DNA of 64,000 bases from Geotrypetes seraphini (GCF_902459505.1 NC_047095.1:116003380-116067379), one strand, 5' to 3'; shown: positions 41,401-56,400, counted from the first letter of the stretch. The notes: generated by a model not told the origin, from the letters alone. Translations and numbers: made by a program.

Positions 41401-44400
41401 GGCTGGGCTCCAGGGGCTATGTCTTTCAGAATCTCTGGCTTCCTATAATGTGTACGAGAAGGGAAAAGGTTAAAGAAAGCACTTTCAATGGCCCGAGCTC
41501 TTTCATTTTAAGACACCAATGCGCTAAACCAAGGGGTCTCCAAACTTTTTGCCACGAGGGCCACATTGAGTACTTCAGCACTTTTCAGCGGGCCATAGTT
41601 TAAAATAATAAAAAAAAAAAAAAGATAAATAACTCTAGATATGAGTTCTATTGAAAGCAGAAAATTGTATAAACTAATTACAGAGTATGTGAGATTAAAT
41701 TATCCTTTATTAATGATGAATACTACCAGCAAATTCTCATATTTTCATCACAAATTCTAATAAAACCATTAACGTGAATGATGGAACTGTTTTTGGTGTT
41801 TTTAAAATCTTATTAAACCGAGGTTCAAATTTTGAAACACTAATTACAAGTAGCGACTTAAAAATGTTCGTCAGATAAATTGACCTGTATTTTGTCTTGA
41901 TATATTTCATTTGGGGAAAAAGTTTGTTTCACCAAGAGACGTTGTCCCCAAAATGGAGATAAATGATATTTCCATAGACTTTTGTGGAATTGTGATTTTT
42001 ATGTAACCATAGGCTGGAATTTACACATCTTGCTCGCCTCTTTTGTTGCTCTAGTCCAGGGGTGTCAAAGTCCCTCCTCGAGGGCCGTAATCCAGTTGGG
42101 TTTTCAGGATTTCCCCAATGAATATGCATTGAAAGCAGTGCATGCACGTAGATCTCATGCATAGTCATTGGGGAAATCCTGAAAACCCGACTGGATTCCG
42201 GCCCTCGAGGACCGACTTTGACGCCTGTGCTCTAGTCTATTGTGAGGCAAGATCCCTTCTTCCTTCTGGTTGGGTCATTTGTTTACTGAGCCCTGTAACA
42301 TTGTCCGAGCATGCGTGTACTCTTAAGTCCAATAAAGACATTTTTTCTTATAACTCGGAGGGGAGGACGCCCTCTCCCATAAAGAAGAGGCACAGCATAA
42401 GAAATACCTCACTGGGTCAGTCCCGAGGTCAATCGAGCCCAGTATCCTGTTCCCACCAGCAGCCAATCCAGGTCCCAAGTACTTGGCAGGATCTTGAAAC
42501 AGTAGTTATAAGAGTCCACTCGTACCCGTTTGTCTAATCGTGTATGTCACTGTTTTGTCTAATCTAGAGGTCTGCACGGGAACGGGGATCGCGGGAATCC
42601 CCCCGTAACCCACGGGGACCCCCCTCTGGCCCATGGGACTCCCACGGGGACTCCCCTCTAGCCAACGGGACTCCCACGGGGATGGAAGGCTTTGGAAGCA
42701 GGGTTCGTCCATAAAATGTAATGGACACGTCAGCCTTAGCAAAAGAGGGGGTTTATAAGTTAATTACCTGAACAGAAAACAAAAAAAAGGTTCCACCAAA
42801 GAGATTCCACAAGGAAAACAGCAGCGCAAACACAAAAGAAACTGTGGAATTGATGATCCTGTCAGAAGTAATTGCTGCTTTTTATGGGGACGGGCAGGGA
42901 TGGAGGTAATTCCTTGCGGGGACGGGTGGGGACGGAGAGGATCCTGGTGGGGATGGAGAGAATCCTGACGGGGACGGGTGGGGATGGAGAGGATCCTGGC
43001 GGGGACGGGTGGGGGATGGAGAGAATCCTGACGGGGATGGGTGGGGACGGAGAGGATCCTGGCGGGGACGGGTGGGGATGGAGAGAATCCTGACGGAGAC
43101 GGGTGGGGATGGAGAGGATCCTTGCGGGGACGGGTGGGGACGGAGAGGATCCTGGCGGGGACGGGTGGGATTTCTGTCCCCGTGCAACTCTCTAGTCTAA
43201 TCTTGTATGTCTATTTTGTTAAAGTTATGTATAATTGTATTATCTGTTTTTACCCTATTTTAAAATGTATAACAACCTTGAAATAAATGATAAGGTGGTA
43301 TTTCAAATTTTTAATAAACTTAGAAACTTGGATTACCAGCCTGATACAATGAATTCAACAGCAATTTCTGGACATCTCCTAAAAGAGACTTGTCCAACCT
43401 AGAGCGCTCAGTAGCTCAGTAATTCTCAGACTCTTCCCCACTGCATCTCTGCTTCCCAAAAGCTTGTGCTGCACGGTGCCAGATGTTCGGGTTGGTCTCG
43501 TGAGACTCGAAAACCGTGTGACACCAAGTTTTCAGAGAGCCAAGTCGTGGTGGGGAAGTAGGAATCCCGTTGCTTCTTCTTTTGCTAAAGCCAGGCGAGG
43601 GGGAGAAACATGGTGAAGGCCCAGAGGGAGGGGGAGGAGAACATATGAGATAGAAGACATATGTCTCAGCCCCTCCGCATGTCACAAAATAAAATGTGGC
43701 CCCTGATCAAAACAGATTTGGGCAAGGCTGTCCTAGAACCTGTCCAAAACCATTTTTAAACCATGCTCTGCTAACTGCATGCTCGCTCACCTCTTCATGT
43801 CCACAGTGGTGACATTGAATGTCACACCCTTCAGCCATAGCATCATAAAGAGACGCTGAGAGAAGGGGCAGTTTCCGATACTCTGCCCATCGCTACCAGC
43901 CTAGAAGAAATTAGAAGCAGGCACTGTTACTGAGAAACAAAACAGACAATTTGGGCAGGTTTGGGAACCCTTTATATCAGCGGTCTCAAACTCAAACCGT
44001 TTGCCGGGCCACATTTTGGATTCGGAGGTACGTGGAGGGCCGCAGAAAAAAAATAGTTAATGTCTTATTAAAGAAATGACAACTTTGCATGAGGTAAAAC
44101 TCATTATAGTTTATAAATCTTTCCTTAATTGCTTCTGATAATTTCAGCTATACACAGCTAAAAGCAGTGCAACATGCAGAAAGTGAAAAACTATCAAAGT
44201 ATCAACTGCAAGAGACGAGATTCTGGACCAACTATTTTGAGGCCCTCGGTATTATGAAGAATAATTCTTTCTTTAAAACTTGTGCCTTTAAGGGTCCAGC
44301 GGTCACATCCGCAACCGCCTTCAACTCTCACCTCCTCCAGCACTGGACACACGCACAGGCTGCACCGCCTCCAATGGTTACCTTAAGTTCTGGAACGTTG

Positions 44401-47400
44401 CCCGCCTCACTGCTGAAACCTCACGCAAGCACTTTCCTGCATTTGCACGCAATTGGACTCCACCTCACGATCGCGTACAGACGCAGGAAAGCGCCTGCGT
44501 GAGGTTACAGCAACCGCCGGACACTTAAGGCACAAGTTTTCCATAAAGAATCATTCTTTGTAATACTGAGGGCCTCAAAGTAGTACCTGGTGGGCCATGA
44601 GTTTGAGACCACTGCTCTATATACAAGGCTTCTCCTCAATGAATCATTTATCTCTATAAGGATTTAATATTGATCATCCACATGCAGATTGTTTAAAAAC
44701 ATAGATGATGGGGACGAGGGGAGGGGAGGAAAATTCTCCACTGCCTATCAATTAGCTATGAGTTGAGGCCTTCTGCAAAACCTTATCCTGATCTTGTTTA
44801 GGGAGGGGAGAATGGGGATATGAAAACATATGTACAATTTGTTATCTTTTGATAAGGCTTTTTACTCTGATGGGTTGGAAGGGAGTGGCAGGAAGTAACT
44901 GTTTGTTGTTAAAGAGAAATGGAGGCTTTCTAAACTTGTGCAACAGAATGGACACCATTTTAACTTCTATTCAGTATTTTGTAAACTGCTCTACCAGTAC
45001 CAAGAGCAGAAACGTGCAAGTTATAACACAAAATTCAACCATAGACCTCTGGCGTACTCTCACAGACACGTCTTCCTCATCTGCCATGACGAAACGTGCA
45101 AAGTTCTTCTTGTTGACGTCAACCAACAATGAAGACTACAGCAGACCAACCGCAGGTTCAGAAATGCTGAGGTACGAGCTTCACAAGAACCAGCATAGCA
45201 CTGCCATGTCCACTTCTTGCTTTCTTATTTATATCCCGCCTTTCCCAAGCCGGGTTACAACATGACACATGCATAATCAACACACATACGTAACAACAAT
45301 CACAAAAACCACAGCATATACTCAATAATAAAAGCGAACATCGTGAAATCTCATAGAATAGGCGTCCAGCGCCTACATATAAATCAAAAATGGTTCAGCG
45401 CCTGTATTTCATCATGCAAGAGGGATGTCTTTTTAACAATTTTTTTGAAAACTGCCTAAACTCATCTGTCGACGTATATATTGAGGAAGACTATTCCACC
45501 CTTGGGGACCTACGCAAGAAAAACATGCAAGCTCTAGACGCTTTCAACGCTTGTCTTACTGTCGGGATACATAAATCAGCATGCTGCACAGAAACGTACA
45601 TTACTATGAAAGAAAGAACTCCTTTTCTCTTCCCCCTCCAGTTTACAGATCTCCCCTATACTTTCACAGGGAGGTGTTTATGGTGCTATCTTAAGCACAG
45701 ATTCTGTTTTCTTCCAGCACCACACAGCTCATAATAAGCTTAAACTGCATAACATTCAGACTAGACGGGGAGAAACACTGTCCCCATCACCGCCGTCCCC
45801 TTCACCGCCCTGTCCCCATCGCATCCACCCTTCCCTCTCGCCACCTCAATGCCCTCCAGCAGCCCGAGAATCTCCCTCCCTCCCTCTTACCTACGCGGCG
45901 CGTTAGTAAAGAAACTTGCGTCAGAGGAGAAGCTTCCGCCCACACACATGCAACTGCAGGCAGGCAGGCTTCGTCAGCTTCAGTAAGTTTCATTACTAAA
46001 GCGCCGTGAAGGTAAGGGGGGGAGGGAGGGAGAGAGGGGGCCGCGCGTGCGATTGGTGACCATTCCTTCCCTTAACTGTAGGGACAAGGCCATTCACCGC
46101 TCCACGGGGCGGTGGATGGCCTTGTCCCCATGCCCGCAGTGAGCACTTTTCCCCCCCAATGTTTCAGCGGGTTACCCCCGGTTAGCCGCGGGTAACTGCC
46201 ACTGTGTCATTCTCTAATTCAGACTTCTTGGAAACAGACTTTTGGGCAGCACATAGTTCAAGATCACATAAGAACTGGGTCATACCAAAAGTCCATCAAG
46301 CTCCATAGCCCATTCTCACTGTGGCCAATCCAGGTCCCTAATACCTGGCCAAAACCCAAAAAGAGTAGCAACATTCCATGTTACCAATCCAGGGCAAGCA
46401 GCGCCTTCCCCCATGTCTTTCTCAATAACAAGACTATGGACTTTAACTCCAGGAACTTGTCCAAACCTTTCTTAAAACCAGCTACACTATCCGCTCTTAC
46501 CACAACCTCTGGCAAGAGCTACATGGTACAGATAGTAACAGAATAACTATGAAGCTTTGCCAGTAGTTGGTCTGAGGAAAGGTGGGAAGAACGAGTCAGG
46601 GTGGGGGTGGGGGCTTCCACTGGTCCCCAAGAATGCAGCAAAGAGCACAGCGACAGCATAAACACAAGACAACAGGTACCACAGTTAAGAGCGTGAGCCT
46701 ACGGGACAGATATCCGACTACTATTTAATAGAATCCGCCTTGAGTGAATCTTCTTTATAAAGGTAGTTAATAAATCTCAATAAATAAAACATCCACAACA
46801 CAAGTTGATAACAAGGAGCATCCAGAGTTGGACATATATGATATGATTTTATGCTATTTTTGCTTATAATAAAATTGTCTTTGTTCCTTAAGGTTGATGT
46901 GTCCAGTCCCTTCCCCACGCCTTCTTTGGTTTACCATACAGTTTGCCCAACAGTTAAACGCAGGGAACGATTAACCAATAGGCCAAGTAGGCACGTGCCT
47001 AGAGCCCGAAATGGTCGGGGGGCCCAATGAAGGAAGGCATCAACAATGTTTTTTCCAAACAGCAATGGGCCCCTCCAGCATCGATCGGCAACGCGGGCCT
47101 CCCCCCCAATCAACAGAAAGTAAGACAAGCAAGCAAAGCGGGTAAGAAAGGCAACGTGAGCTGTAATTGTGCAAGCAGTGCTGCTTGCCCAAAGCTTCCC
47201 TCTGACGCAGCTTCCTGTTTCCGCCTGGGCGCATGGTGGGGTGGGGCGGGGCAGGGGGGCCCAGTGTACTTGTGTGCCTAGGGGCCCTTGACGAATTAAT
47301 CCTGCCCTGGTTACACGCATCATAAATTAATGGATTTAATTGAATCATCTTTTTTTCCATTGATATCACTTGGTGCTAGATCACAGAAGTCTTGCCGGAT

Positions 47401-50400
47401 CTATTGGAGTTGCCATCGAAACTTATTCCAGCCTATCCTCATGTTCTAAATTACTGGCGTTCTCATCGAAGCCCTCCCCAGCCCATCCTAAACCGGCCCT
47501 TGGTCTTCAATTAATGCCATTCATTTTCTAATTCGAGATCCACTGCGTTCATCCTACACTTTTTTGAATTCCGTCACCGTTTTCCTCTCCACCACTTCCC
47601 TCAGGAGGGCGTTCCAGGCATCAACCACCCTCGTTTTAAGGTCAGTACAGCACCTGAATCCCCCCCCCCCTAGCCTGCCATGAGGGGATTTGAACTCAGG
47701 AGAGCTCAGACTAAGAAAGGCCCGTTTCATCTCTCCACCGCTTGGTAGAAGACAATTCATTCATTCTCCACCTAACCCAAATCCATACAAGAATAAAATT
47801 CACCCAAGCCCATCCCTGTGGTACAAGCAGGCCTAATGAAGCTGCTTATCTCTTGAGTAGGTCCCTCCCTCTATTGCTGAGGGGCCCTGAATTTACTTTG
47901 GGAGATCTGCCACTGTTAGACACCTGTATTCCTATGTGTGCCCCCCATTCATCCATCCTAATAGGCAAGTATGAGACATGGATGAGGCAACTTACTCATA
48001 TACGAAAGAGAGCAAGGAGGCACGATTTAATCTTTTTAAAGTAATACTTTTAAATGTCTAACTATATACAGTGTGTTCTACCCTGTGGGTCTTTTTTTTT
48101 TTTTTTTTTTAAAGTTATGAGGCTGAGGGGATGGAAGGGGAATCTGAGTTGGGTAAGGGTTGATGCTACACCGTTAGGCCTTAAATCATTGTGGTTTATC
48201 AGGCCCAACATGTAAAATGTTGGGCCTGATATTCAAACAAAACAGAACTGTGGAAGCAACAATATGCTAGACCTTCGTTTTATTTCTTCAAAACCTTTAA
48301 AAGACTGTCCACATTTGTATTAAATGTGGACCCAGCAAGGGCCGTGTTTCGGTAAAACATCTTCCTCAGGGGGTCCAACGAAGAAAAAAAATCTTTGTAA
48401 ATGTTGCAAAACAGCGCAGCACACCAAGTGTGGAGAGAACTGGGCACATCAACTCGCTGAAAAGAACAGAAAAAGATGCCGCGGGAAAATGAAACTAAAA
48501 GAGAAAAGTAGGCAGCGTTTTAAAGGTTTTGAAGAAATAAAACGAAGGTCTAGAACAGTGTTTCCATAGTTCTGCTTGGTTTGCCGTTTCCTCTGTGGAA
48601 ACTTGGGTCTTCTCCTCTTGTCTCTTATGGGCCCCAATAGTCAACCAGCAATCAGCATTTGCTAACCACCATCAGCGTTAAACCTGGAAATTAAATGCCA
48701 GGCCACGTCTGGGCCCCAGCACTGAATTTCCCGTTTCCTAAGCCAGCAAACTCAGCCAGTTAAGTGTGATATTTAGCACTTAGCCAATAAAGATAAGAGT
48801 GTATAAAAAGTCAGTGCTATTTCAGGTTAACTTGGCCGCCCCTACAATAGCTGGTTTTCAAGAAGCTATTTAAGCAGCCAAGAGTTGTTTCCGGATAGTT
48901 AAAAAAATTGCTTTGAATAACAACCCTGTTTTAGCTGTGTGTAGTTGAAAAAAAGCTATATGCCTTTTGCCACGTTTTCTTTATCAATTTTGTTTGCTAC
49001 CAATAAAAATATTTAAGCAAAGTGACAAGGTATCAAAATATTTGAGAGATCAAGGGGAACGGCCATTTTGACCTCGATATACAGTAGATTAAATGAGCAC
49101 AATTCACACACAGGAAAGGGAGGGGTTATAAATATAAAAAGCAATTGTTATTAATACTGGAGAGTGTGGCATAGTGGTTAGAGGTTCTGGGTTTAAAACC
49201 CACGCTTTTTTGTGACTCTGGGCAAGTTACCTAATCCTCCACTGCCCTAGGTACATTAGAGAGACTGTGAGCCTACCAGGACAAAGAGGGGAAATGCTTG
49301 AGTAGATTTGTAACCCGTTCTGAGCTCCTTTGGGAGGACTGGCTGAAAAAAATAAAATAAATAAATTTGGATGAAATAATGCCTAGAATCCTGACCAGGT
49401 CTTCAGTGAAACCTTTTGTGCCAGGACAGGTGTGTGTGGAAAAAACCTGGCGGTCTGGGTAGGGCAAGCACAGGATAGCAGGTGACAGGGATATGTTGTT
49501 CCCTTAATAAAGCAAACAAGACAGACTCGGGAGGGTGCTGCATTTTGAATTTAAGGCATTTGCTGCCCCACACGTGACATCCATACAATGCAACCTCTGG
49601 GGCAGCAACCTGGCTCTGGCCCGGGCACAGAGGAGACCATGGCGCAGTGCAATTCAGAAGCAGGAAGCCAGGCAGGATGTGCTACTGGTTCTCTAGCTGG
49701 CAACACTGTCATATTTCAAGCGGAAGGAGCATCACCTGCTCTTCCTGTGTCGAGAACCCCTGGCACCCTGCCACCCACAAAACAGAGAGATGGAGACACA
49801 CTGACACAGCAAGCTCTCAGTCTGGGCTGGAGCTCTCCGTCAGCTTGCAGGATGACGTGTTCAGAGGAGACGGGAGAGGCCCGTTCTGGGAGGACAGTCT
49901 CTGCTCATACCCAGCCCTCTCCTGCCCCAGTGCCAAACAAAACACAGGCTCTCCCTCTGCCTCGCAGGAGCTCAGGGCTTTGGTGTAAGTAGGGAAGGCT
50001 TTAAGAAAAAGGCCAGATTGTTCAAGATATGTCCGAGAAGGGAAAAGCATGCACAGGAGACTGGATACAAAAAGCCCTCTATTCATCCATTTAGTTCTGC
50101 AGGGCTGAGGGGGGGGGGTGTCCCAGGGTGGAGGGCCTAAAGCTGAACAGAGGGAGTTGCACAATGCACCAGCAGGCCCTGGGCGACCGCCCTATGAGCA
50201 GCACCCTGCCAGGTCCATGAAGCTGAATATTCAGCCTACTGGTAGACTCTGGGACCCTCCCAAGTTTCTGCCCTTGGCTTCAGCATGTTTTAACACTGTT
50301 CCTGACTGGCAGAGCCGTGAGGCAGAACCGTGTTAAATATTAACTCACCGATTCACCTTTCCACATGAATTGAATTCCTAAGTCTGACAAATGGAAGGGA

Positions 50401-53400
50401 TTAGAGAGCAGAGGCAGCACCAAGCGCCCCTAAACTTATCAAGAGCTGCTCACATCCCCCTGTCCTGTAGGCATCACAAGCATCCCTCAGAAGCCCCTAA
50501 GATCCAGGCAAAGAAAAAGATTAAAGAAAGACAAGAGCAAGACCTTTTTTTTGAGGGGGGGGATGAAGTATTAAATTCCCAAACTATTTCAAAGCAACCC
50601 AAAAAAAGGGAGAGGGGGAGAGACAAAAGCAGCAGTCTCATCTGCTACAAAAGCTGGTGGCAGACGTGGGATTGGAACCTGTCTCTGGAGCACACACTGC
50701 ACTGATAACAGTAGAAGAGAACCAGGTCAAAGCATAAGACTTTGAAAACATCAGTAAAAGGAGTACAGGCTATACTAATGACTCTTCTTGTCTGGCATGG
50801 TTAGAGAATCCAGGAACCTCCCCTTGTGCACACTTCTCCCCCATGCATTTATCAGCAGAACTCAACTGCTGGACTGAAATTAAAGACCGTCTAGTTATTT
50901 CTGACCCCCCCCCCCCGAGAACATCTACCAGATGTATTTTAGGTGAAAAGAGTCATAGTTCAAATATTCTCCATTGCTAAAGAGATTTCTTACTCCCACA
51001 CCTCTCAACAGGGCTGAGAGCTGTACACAGTCCCCCAGGAGATATGAAAAACAGCTCCAGAGAACTCCACAGCCTCCAAAGGCCATAGAAGATGGGAGAA
51101 TATAAGAATAGTCTTACTGGGTCAGACCAACGATCCATCAAGTTCAGTAGCCCGTTCTCACGGTAGCCAAATCCAGGTCCCTAGTACCTGGCCATAACCC
51201 AAGGAGTAGCAACATTCCATGCTACTGATCCAGGGCAAGCAGTGGCTTCCCCCATGTCTTTCTCAATAACAGACTATGAACTTTTCCTCCAGGAATTTGT
51301 CCATACCTTTCTTAAAAACCAGCTACGCTATCCGCTCTTGCCACAACCTGTGGCAATGCGTTCCAGAGCTTAATTATTCTCTTGAGTGAAAAAAAATTTC
51401 CTCCTATTGGTTTTAAAAGTATTTCTCTGTAGCTTAATCGAGTGTCCCCTAGTCTTTGTAATTTTGACGGAGTGAAAAATCGATCCACTTGTACCCGCTC
51501 TACTCCACTCAGGATTTTGTAGACTTCAATCATATCGCCCCCCTCAGCTGTCTCTTTTCCAAGCTGAAGAACCCTAACCTTTTCAGTCCCACAAACATGT
51601 AAGAAAGGGGGAAAATCCTACAAGCTTCTTCACCCAGAAAGTGGTAGAAAACTGGAACGCTCTTCCGGAGGCTGTCGTAGGGGAAAACACCTCCAGGGAT
51701 TCAAGACAAAGTCAGACAAGTTCCTGCTGAACCAGAACGCACGCAGGTAAGGCTAGCCTCAGTTAGGGCACTGGTCTTTGACCAGAGGGCCGCCGCGTGA
51801 GCGGACTGCTGGCCACGATGCGCCACTGGTCTGATCCAGCAGCGGCAATTCTTATGTTCTACTAGAGAGCAGTTTTGATCCATGCCGGGTTTTTATTTCT
51901 AACTGAAATCAGATGCTCTTGACCTGGAAGGAACCTCCTTAACTAATTTCTGGCCTCCACAGCAGGAACATTACCCACAATTCTCCATAACTACCAACAT
52001 TTTCATAGAAAGAGGCTCCTCATCAACTCCCCAAACCATGTGTCATCAAAATATTCCTTGTGATCCTCTCTTGCTTGTTTATCGTTAATGCAGTTTTTCT
52101 TACTTTTATAATCGGTGAAACTTGAAGAAATCGATAAAATGTTGATATTTACGTACCCAGCGGAGCTGCCTGTACCTCCAATCCACCAGAGCCCCTGTCC
52201 AGGGCGAATCAAAAATTAAAGGCCAATTGCTAAATTTACGTGATAACCAGAACAGAGCTAGCGAAATGCAACATATGTACTCTTACATTTGCTTGTTGGG
52301 ATAGTTCGTCCACGCCCAGTGCGGTGCTCGGCCCTTTAGTCGTGTGGCAGTCATGAGGTCAGAAACACGGACGCTCCATTGCGAGACTGCACCTTCGAGG
52401 AACGTGCAGTAGTGCGCTTTCTTTGAGTAGAGGGAGTGAAACCTGTGGAAATTCACCGTTGGATATTGACTCGGTATGGACATAGCACCATGAATGAACG
52501 AACGGTTTACGAGTTGAGTCAAAAGGTTTAGAGCGGGAAGAACAGGTCGCACACAAGAGCACATTGACAGGGCGGATGCCTTAGAGAAGGCCAACGGATG
52601 GCGTCTCAACTGGCTACAGATTTAGACATTGGCTATAGAGCTGCATTTTCCATAATCCATGATGACTTGGGATACAGGAAAGTCTGCACACGATGGGTTC
52701 CCAGACAGCTTACTGATAGAGGTTGCGACCCAGTTACTGAGACAGTATGAAGAAGATCCGAGGATTGTGGCGAGAACTGTCACCGGTGACAAGACATGGG
52801 TGCATCACTGCGACCCGGAAAGCAAAAGACAAAGCATGATGAAGTAAAGCTGGGATCTCAAAGTCCCTCCTTGAGGGCCGCAATCCAGTCGGGTTTTCAG
52901 GATTTCCTCAATGAATATGCATTGAAAGCAGCGCATGCACATAGATCTCATGCATATTCATTGGGGAAATCCTGAAAACCCGACTGGACTGCGGCCCTCA
53001 AGGAGGGACTTTGAGACCCCTGAAGTAAAGGAAGCGGTGTTCACCTGGGCTTTAGGAGTAGCCGAAAATCTTCTCTGCAGGAATACAGAAGCTAGTTGAA
53101 CGATACAACAAATGCTTGCATGGGGACTATGTGGAAAAGTGATGTGTTCAATTGCTCACAGTTACTTCTATTAAAGCCGTTATGTGTATTTTGCCCTTAC
53201 CTTTTTGATTTACCCTCGTACATTAGGGCCCCCCTCCTATGCTGGATGGTTGGTCTCCAGCTAGAAAGACCAGATGGAAGAGAAATAGCAATTTGGAACC
53301 GGCTAAGAGCCCCCAAGAAGCTTCGTCCACTTGACATTTGTGAGATTGTGGATGACACACAGCGCAGCATGTTATAAAGGGGTAAGTGGGTGATAAGGAG

Positions 53401-56400
53401 GAGTTTCACAGTCTCCGAGGCCTAGACAAGTATTAAAAAGGCCTGAGGTCCCAAGAGACCAGTTCTATTTCCTACTCAGCTCTGTATGCATAACCTCAGG
53501 GTGAGTTGTCACCATCTCCATGTGCTTCAGAGCCACCAACTGCACACTAATTCATTCATTATGAGGACTCGCCTTCCCTCTGAAAGCCTTCACCCCCCAG
53601 AAGCAGATTCACACTGGGGGTTTTCTCCCCATTATGGTTTATTCCACACATCTTAATAAAAATCCCAAGCAGTTCTAGAAGTAAAACACCAAACAAAAGT
53701 CACGAGCTGCACTGTCTACAGAAAGAACAGTTATAAGCGAGGCGGGAAACCAAAGGTATAGGCCTTGGTCCCACGAGCCCTCATACAGGGATCAATTTGG
53801 GCCTGTATGAAGGCAAAAGATTATCATAGGATCATGATGACGGCCTATGAAAAGGACACTCCTCTCCTACACCTTTTTAGTGGGGTAAAAGGACACAACC
53901 TTACACTACAAATACACAATCAGAATTTTTTAGGGGGAGGGCAGAGGTACATAAGGTTATACCCACAGAAATGCTGGACAGTGTTCAGAAGCCCATGCAA
54001 CACACATGCTTGCTCATGTACCAAGGTGGCAAGTTTATATCCTTTTCACAGCACCATTACAGTTTCATATCATATTCAATTAAAGCAACCGAGGGATAAT
54101 TTAGGGTCTCCTTGATATTCTACAAAAAGTGGCCAAACTGCACAGCTTCCCAAAGAGCCAGAGCACTTTAAAATTTTGTCAATAATACATCAGATATTAT
54201 ACCATACGTTTCCTATTATTCTGCAGGGTTTAAAAAAAAACAACACAAAACACTGCCTAATTTTCAAGATCCTACATGGCATTCTTCCTCCCCTAACCCC
54301 ACTATCCTGGAATTCTTCGAGACCTGACACTACCAGATCCGCCCACAAACTCAACCCACCTTTCCCCTCGTTAAAAGGCGTCATGTATGCAGGTAAATTA
54401 GGGAAATCCCTTTTCTTCAAATTCACTGAGCTTTGGAACAACCTCCCTGCCCCGCTGCTGAACCTAGGCTCATTCCAATTATTCCGAAAGCATCTGAAAA
54501 CCTGGCTTTTCTCCAAAACGTAAAGCTATCTATTGAAAATGTAAAGCTAGCTATCCTCTTCATAACCTCTAATTTCTTATTATGTCCTTGCCTCATTTAT
54601 TGAATTACCTGTAAACCGTGTCGAGCTCTATCTTTATGGAGATGATACGCTATACAAACTTAAGGTTTAGTTTAGTCTAGTTTTGAGACTAGAAAACAGT
54701 ATTAAATTAAGTTTGGGTGGTAGGGTGACAATTTCTCATTCCAGGATTGCTGAGGCTATGTGTTGTCGGGGAGAGGGGGGGGGGAAGTGGCAAAGCTTTG
54801 GAATGCTTTGCCAGGAGTTCTGCAATTATGCACCGTTAGATTAGGTTTTAAGAAAATGTGGGAAACGCAATTGTTCATAAACGCCTTCTTATGTTGAGAC
54901 TTTGGGCTCCTTTTTACAAAGGTGCGTCAGGGCCTTTAACGCACGGATTAGCTTGCGCTAAATTGCCCCGTGGGCTAGCCGCTACCTCTTGAGCAGGTGG
55001 TAGTTTTTTGGGTAACGCGCGCTAAAAACGCTAGCGCACCTTTGTAAAAGGAGCCCTTTATGTAATAATAATAATAACTTTATTTTTGTATACCGCAATA
55101 CCAGAAGCAGTTCAGAGCGGTTTACAGAGGAAGAAACTGTACATAGACAGCGAAGTTACAGAGAGCATTGTCAATTACATTGGTAGAGTAAATCGATTAG
55201 AGTCGAGAATGGTGGTGTCAGGTCAAAAGCGCGCCGGGACAAAGGCGCGCCCAGACAGTTGAGCGCAGCGCAGAGGCGCGCACCGCTCAAAATTAATGTT
55301 TTCAGGGCTCCGACGGGGGGGCGTGGGGGGAAACCCTCCCACTTTACTTAATAGACATCGCGCCGCGTTGTGGGGGATTGTAACCCCCCCCCATTTTACT
55401 GAAAACTTCACTTTTTCCCTGTTTTTAGGGAAAAAGTTAAGTTTACAGCAAAATGTGGAGGGTTAAAACCCCCATAACGCCGGCGCGATGTCTATTAAGT
55501 AAAGTGGGGGGTCCCACAACAAAAACCCCCGTCGGAGCCCCTAAAAACAGTAATTTTGAGTGGCGCGTGCCTGCACACTGCGCTCAATTGTCTGGCCGCG
55601 CCTTTGTCTTTCGCGCCGTTGTCTATGAACCGAGAATGGTTGGGTAAGACCGGAAATAGGTCAGATATGCAATAAGTATATCAGTGGTACAATAAGGGGG
55701 GGGGAGAGTCAGAGAAATTTGTCAAAGAGATAGGTTTTGATTGATTTCCTGAAGGCTTGGTAGGAGGGTGGGTTAGAAATGAGGGTGGTTAGACATTTAT
55801 TTCATTTGCCAGCTTAGAATGACAGTGTTCTATCAAGGAATCTCTTGTAGATACAGCCCTTCAGGTTCCGCAGCGGGGCAGGGAGGTTGCTCCAAAGCTG
55901 ATGTTTTATTAGACTGATGAGTTGATTTACATTTTACATAGATTTTAAATAGATAGCTTTACGTTTTGGAGAAAAACCAGGTTTTCAGATGCTTTCGGAA
56001 TAATTGCAATGAGCCTAGGTTCCGCAGCGGGGCAGGGAGGTTGTTCCAAAGCTGATGTTTGATTAGACTGATGAGTTGATTTACATTTTACATAGATTTT
56101 AAATAGATAGCTTTACGTTTTGGAGAAAAGCCAGGTTTTCAGATGCTTTCGGAATAATTGCAATGAGCCTAGGTTCCGCAGCGGGGCAGGGAGGTTGTTC
56201 CAAAGCTGATGTTTGATTAGACTGATGAGTTGATTTACATTTTACATAGATTTTAAATAGATAGCTTTACGTTTTGGAGAAAAGCCAGGTTTTCAGATGC
56301 TTTCGGAATAATTGCAATGAGCCTAGGTTCCGCAGCGGGGCAGGGAGGTTGTTCCAAAGCTGATGTTTGATTAGACTGATGAGTTGATTTACATTTTAAA

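Noticed and set aside
49588-50164. Overlapping open stretches of 134, 113 and 115 codons
   Set aside because: Open on both strands in a GC-richer part of clic1 intron 1, with no domain, codon bias or splice context; GC content explains the lack of stops.
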